Below the pieces are notes generated by a model. It worked only from the letters and a program-made list of their open reading frames with translations, searched no databases and was not told the DNA's origin. Position numbers and translations under genes: made by a program. 64,000 nt of DNA from Sedimenticola_A sp040506895. Lineage in GTDB: Bacteria; Pseudomonadota; Gammaproteobacteria; Chromatiales; Chromatiaceae. Within the stretch, counting starts at the first letter, position 1; the number at the start of each line of letters is the position of its first letter. Location of the stretch: contig JBEVVY010000001.1 of the NCBI GenBank assembly GCA_040506895.1, positions 1,302,001 to 1,366,000 on the forward strand, read 5' to 3'. Below are positions 23,998 through 32,983 of this stretch, one piece after another.

Positions 23998-25301
23998 CAG
24001 TGCTCCAACCCCCGCGCCTGCCGCTGCCCCTCTTCAGGCCTGACCAGTGCCAGCAGTACACCACCTACGATGAACAGGATAGCGACAGCCAGAATCGAGA
24101 GACGCGGACTCTCTGTCAGGACACTCACCCAACCCATGATCATCGGCCCCAGCACGGCGGCGAATTTGCCCAGCATATTGTAGAAACCGAAGAATTCGCC
24201 GGCCTGGTCCCTGGGGATCAGGCGGGCGTAGAAGGAGCGGCTCAGGGACTGGATACCGCCCTGTACCAGGCCGATGGTAGCGGCCAGGATGTAGAACTCG
24301 ATCTGTGACTCCATCTGGTAGGCCCAGAGGATGACCAGCAGGTAGATGAAGATGGCGATCATGATCCCCTGGCGCGGCCCCCTGCGTTCACCCAGCTTTC
24401 CGAAATAGAGCGCTGCCGGGAAGCCGACGAACTGGGTGATGAGCAGGGCCAGCATCAGGCCGTTGGCCTCGAACCCCAGGGCCAGCCCGTAATCCACCGC
24501 CATCCTGACAATGGTGTCCACACCGTCGATGTAGCACCAGTAAGCGAGCAGGAAGAGGAAGGTCTGTTTCAGCATGCGGATCTGCTGGAGGGTGGACCAG
24601 AGCCGCCGGAAGCCGCCCCTGACGGAGGCGCTCCAGCTGCTCTTCGATACGGGGCGTGTCTCCTCGACGAAGAGAAAAACCGGTATCGAGAAGAGTGCCC
24701 ACCAGATGGCAACCGTCACGAAGGATACCCGGACCGCAGCGGCCTCGTCCGGCAGGCCGAAAGTGGAAGGAAACAGTACCATCAGTACATTGAAGGCAAA
24801 CAACACCCCGCCACCAAGGTAACCGGCGGCAAACCCCAGTGCGGAGATGAAATCGAGTTCACGCTCCCCCGCCACATCGATCAGCAGGGCATCGTAGAAC
24901 ACCACGCTTCCGGAGAAGCCGATTATCCCCATGGCATAGAGTGCCAGGGCCATGACCCAGTCACCCTGCGCCACGAGATAGAGCCCCCCGGTCATCACGA
25001 TACCCATGACCGCGAAGAAGAACAGGAAACGCTTCTTCGCGCCGCCATGATCGGCGATGGCTCCCAGCAGGGGCGCCATGACAACCACCAGAATACTGGC
25101 CAGTGCATTGATGTTGCCAAGAAGAAACGTGCTCTCCGAGGCACTCATGTCCGAAGCCCAGTACTGCTTGAAAAACACCGGGAAGAAGCCTGCCATCACC
25201 GTCGTTGCGAAGGCGGAATTGGCCAGATCGTAGAGCGCCCAGGAGGCGACCTTGCGGCGACGCCAGGCAGGCAACTCAGAAACTGATGAGGATGACATCA
25301 C
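23997..25301 (-). CDS. MFS transporter of the UMF1 / Atg22-like family
   Basis: A 434-residue protein with about 12 membrane segments. The N-terminal WRRRKVASWALYDLANSAFATTV is the hallmark of the UMF1 family (related to the yeast vacuolar effluxer Atg22). It also has the MFS loop motif APLLGAIADHGGAKKRFL. The substrate is unknown. It is followed directly by the metallopeptidase gene in the same direction. Confidence 0.88.
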   Translation of the reverse strand: MMSSSSVSELPAWRRRKVASWALYDLANSAFATTVMAGFFPVFFKQYWASDMSASESTFLLGNINALASILVVVMAPLLGAIADHGGAKKRFLFFFAVMGIVMTGGLYLVAQGDWVMALALYAMGIIGFSGSVVFYDALLIDVAGERELDFISALGFAAGYLGGGVLFAFNVLMVLFPSTFGLPDEAAAVRVSFVTVAIWWALFSIPVFLFVEETRPVSKSSWSASVRGGFRRLWSTLQQIRMLKQTFLFLLAYWCYIDGVDTIVRMAVDYGLALGFEANGLMLALLITQFVGFPAALYFGKLGERRGPRQGIMIAIFIYLLVILWAYQMESQIEFYILAATIGLVQGGIQSLSRSFYARLIPRDQAGEFFGFYNMLGKFAAVLGPMIMGWVSVLTESPRLSILAVAILFIVGGVLLALVRPEEGQRQARGLEH

Positions 25302-25370
25302 ACTGTCGACCCGGCTGTTCTCGATCAGCGGGGTGGTCCGGGAGTGGTGGGGAGATCATTGGCAATCCCA

Positions 25371-28190
25371 TCAGTGAAGCAATGACTGGGTGCTTTCGCA
25401 AAGCCCCTGCAGTTCACGCTCAGCCTGATCGTATGCCTCGCGCAGCTCCATGATACCGCCCTCGAGGGTTGCGAGGTCATTTCCCCGCGCAGCCACCTCC
25501 ATCTTCTTTGCCAATCCGGACAATCTCATGGCACCGACATTGGCACTGCTCGATTTGAGTGAGTGTGCGGGCAGAATCGCCTTGCTGCAATCCCCCTCCC
25601 TGATGCTCTTCTCGATAAGATCAAGGGATTCCGGTGAGTTGTCCAGGAACACTTCCAGCAGGCTGGTGAAATCTTCGTCCATGATCTCGTAGAGTTCGGC
25701 CACCACGTCCTGGTCGATCACCTCGAGGGATTCGAGCAACTGCGCAATTTGGGCCACCCCCTCACCACCGCCCAACACGGGACCACTCGCCTCCCTCGGA
25801 ATTTCAAGATCGGATATACCCAGGGAGTCATCATTCTCCAGCATCTCCGCCATCGGCAGCCAGTGCCTCAGGATACTGCGCAGACTGGGTATCGAGAGCG
25901 GTTTGGAGATGTAGTCATCCATCCCCACCTCCAGGCACTTGTTCTTGTCCCCCACCATTGCATTGGCCGTCATGGCCACGATCGGAATGCGCGCCAGGCC
26001 ATATTCGTTCTCCCTGAGCCGCACCTCCCTGGTCGCCTCGTAGCCATCCATTCTCGGCATCTGGCAATCCATCAGTACCAGGTCGTACTGGGTCCTCTCC
26101 ATCTCCTCGAGCGCCGACTCACCATCCTCGGCCATCCCGCTTTCGAGCCCGAGACGCTGCAGCAGTTTTCGGGCGACCCCCAGGTTGACCGGGTTGTCCT
26201 CCACCACCAGCACTCTGCCCGTCAGGGGATACTCGTCCAACTCATGGGGTTCATCCGGTGACACAGAGAGCAGGTCATCACCCGCTTCCAGGTAGTAATC
26301 CTGCTCCATCTCCAACGGCTGATCATCTTGCTGCTCCAGCGGCCTCTGGGTCTCCTCCTCGAAGGCCAGTTCACAGGCTACCCCCTCCTCTTCAGTCACG
26401 CTGCAGAGCTGCAGAAAGAGGTCTTTTTTCGTAAAGGCCAGGGGCAACCGGGTCACGAACCGTTTATCGAAATCTTCGGTCAGCTCGAAGCCATCGCCAT
26501 CGAGCAGAATGATCTTCAGCTGAGACAGGTTCGGTTGCTCCTGCATTTCCGAGAGGAAGCAGGGAACCGCCTCGTCATAGGCATGGGTGTCGATGATGAC
26601 CATGTTGTAACGGAACTCTCTACGGTCGGCACCGGCATTGAGCAGCAGGGGTACCGCTTCGGAAAGTTCGCTGATACGGTCGTAGCTCGTCCCCCAGTCC
26701 TCCAGCAACTTCTCCAGCTTGCCGGACTGCACGCCCTTCTTGGCCACCACGAGGATGTGCATTCCGCGCAGGTTCCAGTGGGTGGTGGCGATCTCCTCGT
26801 GGGCCTCCACGTACGGCAGGGTGAACCAGAACACCGACCCTTTCCCCTCCTGGGAGGTGACCCCGATTTTGCCCCCCATCAGTTCGACCAGGCGCTTGCT
26901 GATGGCGAGACCAAGACCGGTACCTCCGTGTGTGCGCGTGGTGGAGGCATCCGCCTGGCTGAAAGACTGAAACAGCCTGCGCTGGACATCCTCGTTGATT
27001 CCCACACCGGTATCCTTCACCGCGAAAAGCAGCTCCTGCTCCTCCCCGTCCGGGTCGTGGAGTTTCACCTTCACCGAAACACTGCCGTGCTCAGTGAACT
27101 TGATGGCGTTGCTCACCATGTTGGTCAGCACCTGGCGGATACGTATCGGATCGCCCTGCGCCCTGCGTGGCACCTGGTCCCCGAAGGAACAGGAGAGTTC
27201 CAGGTCCTTTCGCTCTGCACTTTTCGACATCAACGAGATGACCGACTCGACCATTTCATGAAGATCCACATCGAGATGTTCCACCTCCAGCTTGCCCGCC
27301 TCGATCTTCGAAAAGTCCAGGATGTCGTTGATGATGGTCATCAGGTGGTGGGACGAGTTGAGCGCTGTATTTACAAACTGCTTCTGCTCGCGGTCGAGTT
27401 TGGTCTCACGCAGGATCTCCAGCAGCGGCAGGATGCCGTTGAGGGGCGTTCTGATCTCGTGACTGATGGTGGCGAGGAATTCGCTCTTCACCATGTTGGC
27501 GGTCTCTGCCTCGCCCTTTGCACGGTAGAGCTCCTGTTCGACATCCTTGCGCTTCTCGTGCTGCTGGCTGAGCTTGCTGTGCAGGCCCTCCACCTCCTCC
27601 TTGACAAGGTCGAGCTTGCCGCTGACATTGCGCTTTCCGGCTCTCAGTCGGGCAATGATTCCGGACAGTACGGAGAGGGCGACGGCGATCAATCCAAGGG
27701 CGATGACACCGGACAGCAGCATCACCGTGGTTGTCGACGGGGGCAGTTGCTGGGCATTCAGAAACGATGTTGCAAAAGGGACGAGGGTCGCCAGCAGAAA
27801 CAGCGAAATCGCCAGCTCGAGCGCCGATAGCAGGATGAGATTGAGCAGTACACCACCACTGGTGGCAATGGCCAGGAGCAGCGAGGCATCACTGCTGTAA
27901 TCCGGAAAGGGATAGGCACCGGCCAGGCCCCAGCAGAGCCCGGTGAGGATCATCAGTGGCAGGGGAAAATATTGCCACTTCCATGAGCGCGATACCGTGG
28001 GCTGGCGCCGTATCCAGGCGAGCCAGAGACCGATCTGGGCCAGACCGGAAAAGAGCATGGCTGCACCCCATATCCCGACGAGATTGTTTTCGGGACCACC
28101 GGCCAGGGAACCCACGACCCATGCCAGCACGATGGTGCCCACGCCGGAGACGCCGAGCCCGGCGTAGTAGAGATGGATCCGCTCGGCCAT
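25371..28190 (-). CDS. Membrane hybrid histidine kinase with receiver and C-terminal Hpt (BarA-like layout)
   Basis: From the ATG at 28190 (MAERIHLYYAGLG) this is a 939-residue kinase. It has about six N-terminal membrane segments (residues 5-180), a coiled coil, and a HisKA domain with the phospho-histidine in SHEIRTPLNG (about residue 244). The HATPase has NAIKFTEHG, DTGVGI and GGTGLGLAI. A divergent receiver-like region follows, then a complete receiver (VVEDNPVN, VLMDCQMPRMDGYEA, YISKPL) and an Hpt domain with AHSLKSSSANVGA. The six-TM sensor has no periplasmic domain, suggesting it senses the membrane. Upstream in-frame extension to 28286 is possible. It is divergent from the gene at 28554. 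Confidence 0.9.
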   Translation of the reverse strand: MAERIHLYYAGLGVSGVGTIVLAWVVGSLAGGPENNLVGIWGAAMLFSGLAQIGLWLAWIRRQPTVSRSWKWQYFPLPLMILTGLCWGLAGAYPFPDYSSDASLLLAIATSGGVLLNLILLSALELAISLFLLATLVPFATSFLNAQQLPPSTTTVMLLSGVIALGLIAVALSVLSGIIARLRAGKRNVSGKLDLVKEEVEGLHSKLSQQHEKRKDVEQELYRAKGEAETANMVKSEFLATISHEIRTPLNGILPLLEILRETKLDREQKQFVNTALNSSHHLMTIINDILDFSKIEAGKLEVEHLDVDLHEMVESVISLMSKSAERKDLELSCSFGDQVPRRAQGDPIRIRQVLTNMVSNAIKFTEHGSVSVKVKLHDPDGEEQELLFAVKDTGVGINEDVQRRLFQSFSQADASTTRTHGGTGLGLAISKRLVELMGGKIGVTSQEGKGSVFWFTLPYVEAHEEIATTHWNLRGMHILVVAKKGVQSGKLEKLLEDWGTSYDRISELSEAVPLLLNAGADRREFRYNMVIIDTHAYDEAVPCFLSEMQEQPNLSQLKIILLDGDGFELTEDFDKRFVTRLPLAFTKKDLFLQLCSVTEEEGVACELAFEEETQRPLEQQDDQPLEMEQDYYLEAGDDLLSVSPDEPHELDEYPLTGRVLVVEDNPVNLGVARKLLQRLGLESGMAEDGESALEEMERTQYDLVLMDCQMPRMDGYEATREVRLRENEYGLARIPIVAMTANAMVGDKNKCLEVGMDDYISKPLSIPSLRSILRHWLPMAEMLENDDSLGISDLEIPREASGPVLGGGEGVAQIAQLLESLEVIDQDVVAELYEIMDEDFTSLLEVFLDNSPESLDLIEKSIREGDCSKAILPAHSLKSSSANVGAMRLSGLAKKMEVAARGNDLATLEGGIMELREAYDQAERELQGLCESTQSLLH

Positions 28191-28473
28191 GATCAGTTTT
28201 CTTCTGGCGTTCTTTATTTCTCGCATCCTATTTGCAGCCTGGACGGGTCTCCCTGCAGTGTCCCCTTTGATCTTATCAGGCCCCACCTGCAGACAGGCGC
28301 AACAGAAATGCTGCCGCCGTGGATCCTACGTGATTGCCTGGATTCAGTGCGTGGGCTGTGCAGCCCTTCCCACTGTTTCAAAAAACTCTGTTTTTTGGCC
28401 CCCTGTTCTCTGTTTGTAGTATAAACTCTAATTAATTAAAAACGAGTTTACTGATTATCGATGGAGGACGTCG
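28191..28473. other. Divergent promoter region between kinase and 785-aa regulator
   Basis: This gap separates two divergent signalling genes. The part around 28400-28460 is AT rich (ATAAACTCTAATTAATTAAAA) and is the likely site of the rightward promoter, but I cannot assign -35/-10 boxes with confidence. No gene is seen apart from the possible N-terminal extension of the kinase. Confidence 0.4.
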
Positions 28474-28542
28474 ATGACCGCATTTTCCATTTTCAGGGAA
28501 GAGGAGAAAATGGGTTTGGTTCATGCGGTCAGGCGCACTTAG
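28474..28542 (+). CDS. Putative 22-codon leader ORF
   Basis: ATG at 28474 begins a frame of 22 codons (MTAFSIFREEEKMGLVHAVR, then RT and TAG). A full GGAGG ribosome site (28463-28467) sits 6 bases before it, far better than the site of the large gene at 28554, whose only candidate (AGGA) overlaps the leader stop. The stop lies 11 bases before the next start. This suggests translational coupling. No protein function is implied. Confidence 0.5.
   Translation: MTAFSIFREEEKMGLVHAVRRT
28476..28530 (+). promoter_or_regulatory. Inverted repeat within the leader ORF
   Basis: Perfect 8-bp arms GACCGCAT (28476-28483) and ATGCGGTC (28523-28530) enclose a second pair, ATTTTC (28489-28494) and GAAAAT (28506-28511). 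The RNA would fold into a two-part hairpin within the leader ORF that a translating ribosome would melt. No T run follows. It does not match the c-di-GMP riboswitch consensus. Confidence 0.5.
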
Positions 28543-28553
28543 GAAATTAGAGC

Positions 28554-30911
28554 ATGTCCGATCAGATCAAGCAAAGTGACGAGTTGAAAGAGGCATTCAT
28601 AGAGCACCTTCCGGAACGTATCAGCAGTATCGAGAAGGTCTGGAATGAGCTCTCTGAACAGGGCTGGAACCAGGACCTGTTCCAGCAGTTCTTCATGCGC
28701 GTCCAGAACATGGCGGGCTCCTGCGGCAAATTCGGACTGATCGAGCTGAACGAAAGTATCTTCGCCCTGGAGACATTCCTCAGCTCCTTTGTCGGCAGTA
28801 GTGCCAGCCTGAGCGACGAACACAAGCAGCGGGGCCGTGAACTCATCGATGCTGCCAAGGTCGCCATGGAGCGCGACCGCGTTCTGGCGCCCGGCAGCGC
28901 AGGACAGCGCGGCGGAAAACTGGCCTTCTACGTGCGCCTCAGCGATGCCCTGGCACCGGGCCTGGAGGTCTCACTGCAGGAGAATGGCTTCAAACTGCTC
29001 ACCTTCATCCGGCCTGACGACCTGGAAGGAGAGATCCAGAAGCGCCTGCCGGATGTCATCATCCTCGATGCCCACTTCCTGCCCCAGCTGGAAGGACTGG
29101 GCCGCGAACTGAAACTGCAGCAGGAGCGCCAGAACAGAAAGGTACCCATTCTCTGTCTTAGCCAGACAAAGGATCTCAAACAGCGGCTCCACGCAATGCG
29201 TATCGGGGTGACCGCCTACGTCGTTGCCCCGTTTGCCACCAGGGAACTTCTCGGCAGGGTCCTGGAGCTCACCTCCCCGCCGGAGGATCACCACCGCATC
29301 CTGATCGTTGAGGACGATCCGACCCAGGCCCAGTTCGCCGCATCCATTCTCAACAAGGGCGGCATGAAGACCATGGCCGTCACAGAGCCCCTGAAGGTTC
29401 CGGAGGCTCTGGACCAGTTCAGGCCCGACCTGGTGCTGATGGATCTCTACATGCCCGATGCCAATGGCATAGAGCTGACCACGATCATCCGCGAGCACCC
29501 GGACTTTTTTGCCGTGCCTATCGTCTTCCTCTCCGGCGAACAGGATCCCGACAAGAAGCTCAACGCCCTGAGTTTCGGCGGTGACGACTTCCTCAGCAAA
29601 CCGATCAGGCCCAAGCACCTGATCAGCACCATCACCAACCGCGTGCAAAGGGCCAGGGCCCTCTCACCAAAGGCGGACGAATCCACTATCAGGGATTCGG
29701 TATCCGGACTGCACAACAGCAGGCACTTCTTCGAAGAGCTGGAGAAGATGTCCATCGGAAGCACCGGCGACAGGCCGGGTGGCGGTGTGCTGCTGGTGGA
29801 GATCGCGAGTATCGACAAGCGTCGCGCCCTCGAGGAGGGAAAGAAACTGGATGCCCTGCTGGTTCAACTGGGACACCTGATGGCAGCGCAAATCGAGAGC
29901 CAGGACATCGCCTGCCGCCTGAGCACCAACTCGTTTGCCATCATCGCGGTCAGACCACATATCAAGAACCTCCAGGAGCTTGCCACCGGTATCTACGATG
30001 CCATTGAAACCACCCCCTTCACGGTTGAGGGTGAGCAGAAGCGGCTGGAGTCTGCCATCGGTATCTGCCCCTTCGACCACTCGCCGGGTGATGCATCGGA
30101 GATCCTGGGGCGGGCAGAGAAGGCGAGCACCTATGCCTGGGGCAAAGAGGGTCAGCGGATCGCCATCTACTCCCCCGAAATCGACCAGGGACCGGACCAC
30201 GTGGTTGCCACGGAGATGGGCGATATTCTTCGCCAGGCCATAGAGAGCAACAGTTTCCAGATCATGTTCCGGCCTCTGGCCGACAACCAGGGCCGTACCC
30301 TGGAGAAGTACCAGATCAGGATCCGTCTGCAGCAACTGCCCGCAGGCCAGGCCGATTCACGCGCCTGGCGCCAGGTGGCCCTTGAAGAGGGCCTGCTCGG
30401 CGCAATCGACCGGAAACTGATCGAACACGCTCTTTCGACCCTGGAACTGAAGCGTAACGAAGGAAAGCATGTCGAGCTCTTTATCGAGCAGTCCGTCCAG
30501 TCGATGCAGCAGATGGAGAATATCGACTGGCTGAAGGAACAGCTCAGGGCGAGACACCTGGTGGGTACCGGCCTGGTCTTTGAGTACCCCATCGCGGAAC
30601 TCGGCACCGATCTGAAAACCGCCAAGCGTTTCATATCCCAACTGCGCTCTGCAGGTATCGGCGTCTGCCTCGGCAAGTTCGGAGCCAACAGTGCAGCCCT
30701 GAGGGTACTGCAGTACCTGGAGGCAAACTACGTCTGCCTGGCACCCCAGATACTGACCTCGGACGAGGAAGAGGAAGAGGCAGAGAGTGTCATCTCGCTC
30801 ATCAGGCAGCACAGGGCCTTGATCATACTGCCCCGTCTCAAGGCGCCCAAGAAGATGCCGGAACCCTGGAAAGCGGCCTGCGACCTGATGCCCATGGAAA
30901 CAGAAACCTGA
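28554..30911 (+). CDS. Multidomain regulator: degenerate Hpt - REC - REC - degenerate GGDEF - degenerate EAL
   Basis: A 785-residue soluble protein. An Hpt-like helical domain (about 1-110) has Q51 where the phospho-histidine should be (VQNMAGSCGKFG). A first receiver (about 122-238) keeps an aspartate (IILDAHF) but lacks the acidic pair and the lysine. A second receiver (about 246-362) is complete (VEDD, D297 in LMDLYMP, LSG, SKPI). The GGDEF domain reads STNSF at 457-461 and the EAL domain reads KYQIRIRL at about 585-592, so neither should make or cut c-di-GMP. It is probably a phosphorylation-controlled c-di-GMP receptor or scaffold like FimX or LapD. The adjacent divergent kinase is a plausible partner. 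Confidence 0.85.
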   Translation: MSDQIKQSDELKEAFIEHLPERISSIEKVWNELSEQGWNQDLFQQFFMRVQNMAGSCGKFGLIELNESIFALETFLSSFVGSSASLSDEHKQRGRELIDAAKVAMERDRVLAPGSAGQRGGKLAFYVRLSDALAPGLEVSLQENGFKLLTFIRPDDLEGEIQKRLPDVIILDAHFLPQLEGLGRELKLQQERQNRKVPILCLSQTKDLKQRLHAMRIGVTAYVVAPFATRELLGRVLELTSPPEDHHRILIVEDDPTQAQFAASILNKGGMKTMAVTEPLKVPEALDQFRPDLVLMDLYMPDANGIELTTIIREHPDFFAVPIVFLSGEQDPDKKLNALSFGGDDFLSKPIRPKHLISTITNRVQRARALSPKADESTIRDSVSGLHNSRHFFEELEKMSIGSTGDRPGGGVLLVEIASIDKRRALEEGKKLDALLVQLGHLMAAQIESQDIACRLSTNSFAIIAVRPHIKNLQELATGIYDAIETTPFTVEGEQKRLESAIGICPFDHSPGDASEILGRAEKASTYAWGKEGQRIAIYSPEIDQGPDHVVATEMGDILRQAIESNSFQIMFRPLADNQGRTLEKYQIRIRLQQLPAGQADSRAWRQVALEEGLLGAIDRKLIEHALSTLELKRNEGKHVELFIEQSVQSMQQMENIDWLKEQLRARHLVGTGLVFEYPIAELGTDLKTAKRFISQLRSAGIGVCLGKFGANSAALRVLQYLEANYVCLAPQILTSDEEEEEAESVISLIRQHRALIILPRLKAPKKMPEPWKAACDLMPMETET

Positions 30912-30985
30912 ACCGGCCAGGTGCCGGGAGAGCGCATTGGATCATTATCAAAGCGGTATCCACGCCAGCCGGTAAAACCGGGCCG

Positions 30986-31735
30986 CTACTCGAGATACAT
31001 ACCCTGCCACTTCAGGAAGCAGTCGTAGACATGGTTCTTGTAGCTCTCCTTGTCTTCGAAATCGGCAGGGTCGAAAGCGTCGTAGAGATAGTAGTTGACC
31101 TGGTTGTTGCGGGTGGTCATAAAGTCCCAGATCTTGTGCACCAGCGGGACACCCGGCCCCCAGCAGAAATCATCCTGTGATTCATAGTGCAGAAAGACCG
31201 GCAGTATGGGCACACCGGTCTTCAGCGAGATATCGAACGCGCCGTAGAGAAAATCGACATGGATGCGTCTCCCCTTGCAACCGCCCTCGGGATAGAGCGC
31301 AACATTCTTTCCCTCGTTCAGTGCCCGGGTGATCTCCTCGGCGGCTTCCCGTCGCGACTCCCGCGACTCACGGGTCACGTAGAGCGTACCCGCCGCCTCG
31401 CTGATTCTTCCCACGAGCCACCAATCCTTCACCTCTATCTTCGCCAGGGAGTGCACCGGAAACAGGGCCGGTATGCCGATATCCTCGAAGGCCGATGGAT
31501 GGTTGGCGATCAGGATGTACTGACCGGGCACAGGCTTCAGGTTCTTCTGGTGCAGCCTCAGGTTGACACCAAGCGCGTGAACGAACACCCGGCACCAGTG
31601 GAAGAAAAGCGGCTTGTAGAAGAGCGCCACGCGCTCATGGGGAAGGAAGCTCAACAGGTAAAGCAGCAGGCTGAGCAGGATCAGTTCTATCCACCCCAGC
31701 AGCATCCATCCCCATCGAATAAGAAACCGAATCAT
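30986..31735 (-). CDS. 1-acylglycerol-3-phosphate O-acyltransferase family protein
   Basis: A 249-residue PlsC-type acyltransferase. It has an N-terminal membrane region (residues about 8-33), the catalytic motif NHPSAFED (NHX4D) within YILIANHPSAFEDIGIPAL, and a motif III-like LYPEGGCKG. A later motif VPILPVFLHY matches block IV. It would acylate lysophosphatidate or a related lysolipid at the inner membrane. Whether it is the main PlsC or an accessory paralogue cannot be told here. Confidence 0.85.
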   Translation of the reverse strand: MIRFLIRWGWMLLGWIELILLSLLLYLLSFLPHERVALFYKPLFFHWCRVFVHALGVNLRLHQKNLKPVPGQYILIANHPSAFEDIGIPALFPVHSLAKIEVKDWWLVGRISEAAGTLYVTRESRESRREAAEEITRALNEGKNVALYPEGGCKGRRIHVDFLYGAFDISLKTGVPILPVFLHYESQDDFCWGPGVPLVHKIWDFMTTRNNQVNYYLYDAFDPADFEDKESYKNHVYDCFLKWQGMYLE

Positions 31736-31859
31736 ATGTTGTCAGGCCCCTCACAACACTCTGTTTTTCTTATTGCCGTTACGTCTCGGCGCAGTCCTTT
31801 CTCATTATAGTAGCGGATCCCCGCCTATCTGCCCCTTGGCCTGAGCACCTGCAAAACCA

Positions 31860-31906
31860 AGTGAGTGTGCCACCGCACTGCAGGGATGCAGTGCATCTCA
31901 CTCACT
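31860..31906. terminator. Nested perfect hairpin at the 3' end of the AI-2E transporter gene
   Basis: Outer arms AGTGAGTG (31860-31867) and CACTCACT (31899-31906) enclose inner arms GCACTGCA and TGCAGTGC (31875-31894, 4-nt loop). The outer arm includes the stop codon of the minus-strand transporter gene. No long T run follows, so it is either an imperfect terminator or a 3'-end stabilising structure. Confidence 0.5.
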
Positions 31907-32963
31907 CTTCGGTGACTGCCCCCTGAGTTGGCCAGGCGGTGAGTATCGCCTGCACCAGGGTAGCCAGGGGAATGGCGAAGAACACCCCCCAGAATCCCCA
32001 CAGACCACCGAACACCAGGATCGCCACGATGATGGCCACCGGGTGAAGGTTGACAACCTCTGAAAAGAGCAACGGCACCAGGACATTGCCATCCAGGGCC
32101 TGGATGATGAAATAGGCTGCCGAGAGCCAGATGAAGTCCGCGCTCCAGCCCCACTGGAACCAGGCAATCAGCAGTACCGGGAAAGTCACCACCGCGGCAC
32201 CGATATAGGGAATGATCACCGACAACCCGACCAGCACACCCAGCAGCATCGCGTATTGAAGCCCGAGTATCGTGAAGGTCACGAAACTGGCAGCCCATAT
32301 AATCAGGATCTCCCAGAACTTGCCCCGCACGTAATTGGCGATCTGACGATCCACATCCTTCCACACGGTATCGGCAAACTTCCTGTCCTTCGGAAGAAAC
32401 GATACAAACCAGTCGAGAATAAGCGCCTTGTCCTTGAGAAAGAAGAAGACCAGCAGGGGCATCAGGATAAGGTAGACGAGGATGGTGATAAGCCCCACCA
32501 CGGAGGAGAGCGAGAGCGACAGCACCACCTGGCCGAGTTCAGCGATCTCCTGGCGGATCATGGTGATGATCTCGGCCACCTGCTCCGCGGAGATCAGCTC
32601 CGGGTAACTCTCCGGCAGGCGCATCAACAGGGCCTGCCCTTCGGTGAGCATGGCGGGGATCTGCTGAAACAGCTGGGTCACCTGCCGTGACAGCTGGGGC
32701 AGCATACCGAAGATGACCAGGGTCACGAACAGGAGAAAGATGATAAAGACCAGCATTACCGCCGGCAGGCGAACCACCCCCCGGCGTTCGATCATACCGA
32801 CCAGCCCTTCCAGCAGGTAGGCGATCACAACACTGGCCAGCACCGGCGCCAGCATATCGCCCATGGTGATCACCACGGCGAAACCGACCACCAGCGCAAG
32901 GGCCAGGAAGACCACCTCCGGATCGGAGAAGTAACGTTTGAACCAGTCAGCGAGAAGACGCAT
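31902..32963 (-). CDS. AI-2E family transporter (PerM/YdiK type)
   Basis: A 353-residue membrane protein with about eight hydrophobic segments. The family signature is seen in the middle and end: FVTFTILGLQYAMLLGVLVGLSVIIPYIGAAVV and LDGNVLVPLLFSEVVNLHPVAIIVAIL. The family includes TqsA, which exports autoinducer-2, and members linked to Na+/H+ antiport, so the substrate is open. It is the third gene of a LysR - 124-aa protein - transporter run. Confidence 0.9.
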   Translation of the reverse strand: MRLLADWFKRYFSDPEVVFLALALVVGFAVVITMGDMLAPVLASVVIAYLLEGLVGMIERRGVVRLPAVMLVFIIFLLFVTLVIFGMLPQLSRQVTQLFQQIPAMLTEGQALLMRLPESYPELISAEQVAEIITMIRQEIAELGQVVLSLSLSSVVGLITILVYLILMPLLVFFFLKDKALILDWFVSFLPKDRKFADTVWKDVDRQIANYVRGKFWEILIIWAASFVTFTILGLQYAMLLGVLVGLSVIIPYIGAAVVTFPVLLIAWFQWGWSADFIWLSAAYFIIQALDGNVLVPLLFSEVVNLHPVAIIVAILVFGGLWGFWGVFFAIPLATLVQAILTAWPTQGAVTEE

Positions 32964-32983
32964 TTAAAACCTTTGCGGCCTGA

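Noticed and set aside
28191..28286. A 32-residue N-terminal extension of the hybrid kinase
   Set aside because: The added residues are basic and unlike the membrane sensor; the ATG at 28190 directly precedes the first membrane helix.
28430..28553. A c-di-GMP riboswitch before the 785-aa regulator
   Set aside because: The leader lacks the GEMM core and tetraloop elements; its hairpins are better explained by the leader ORF and inverted repeat.
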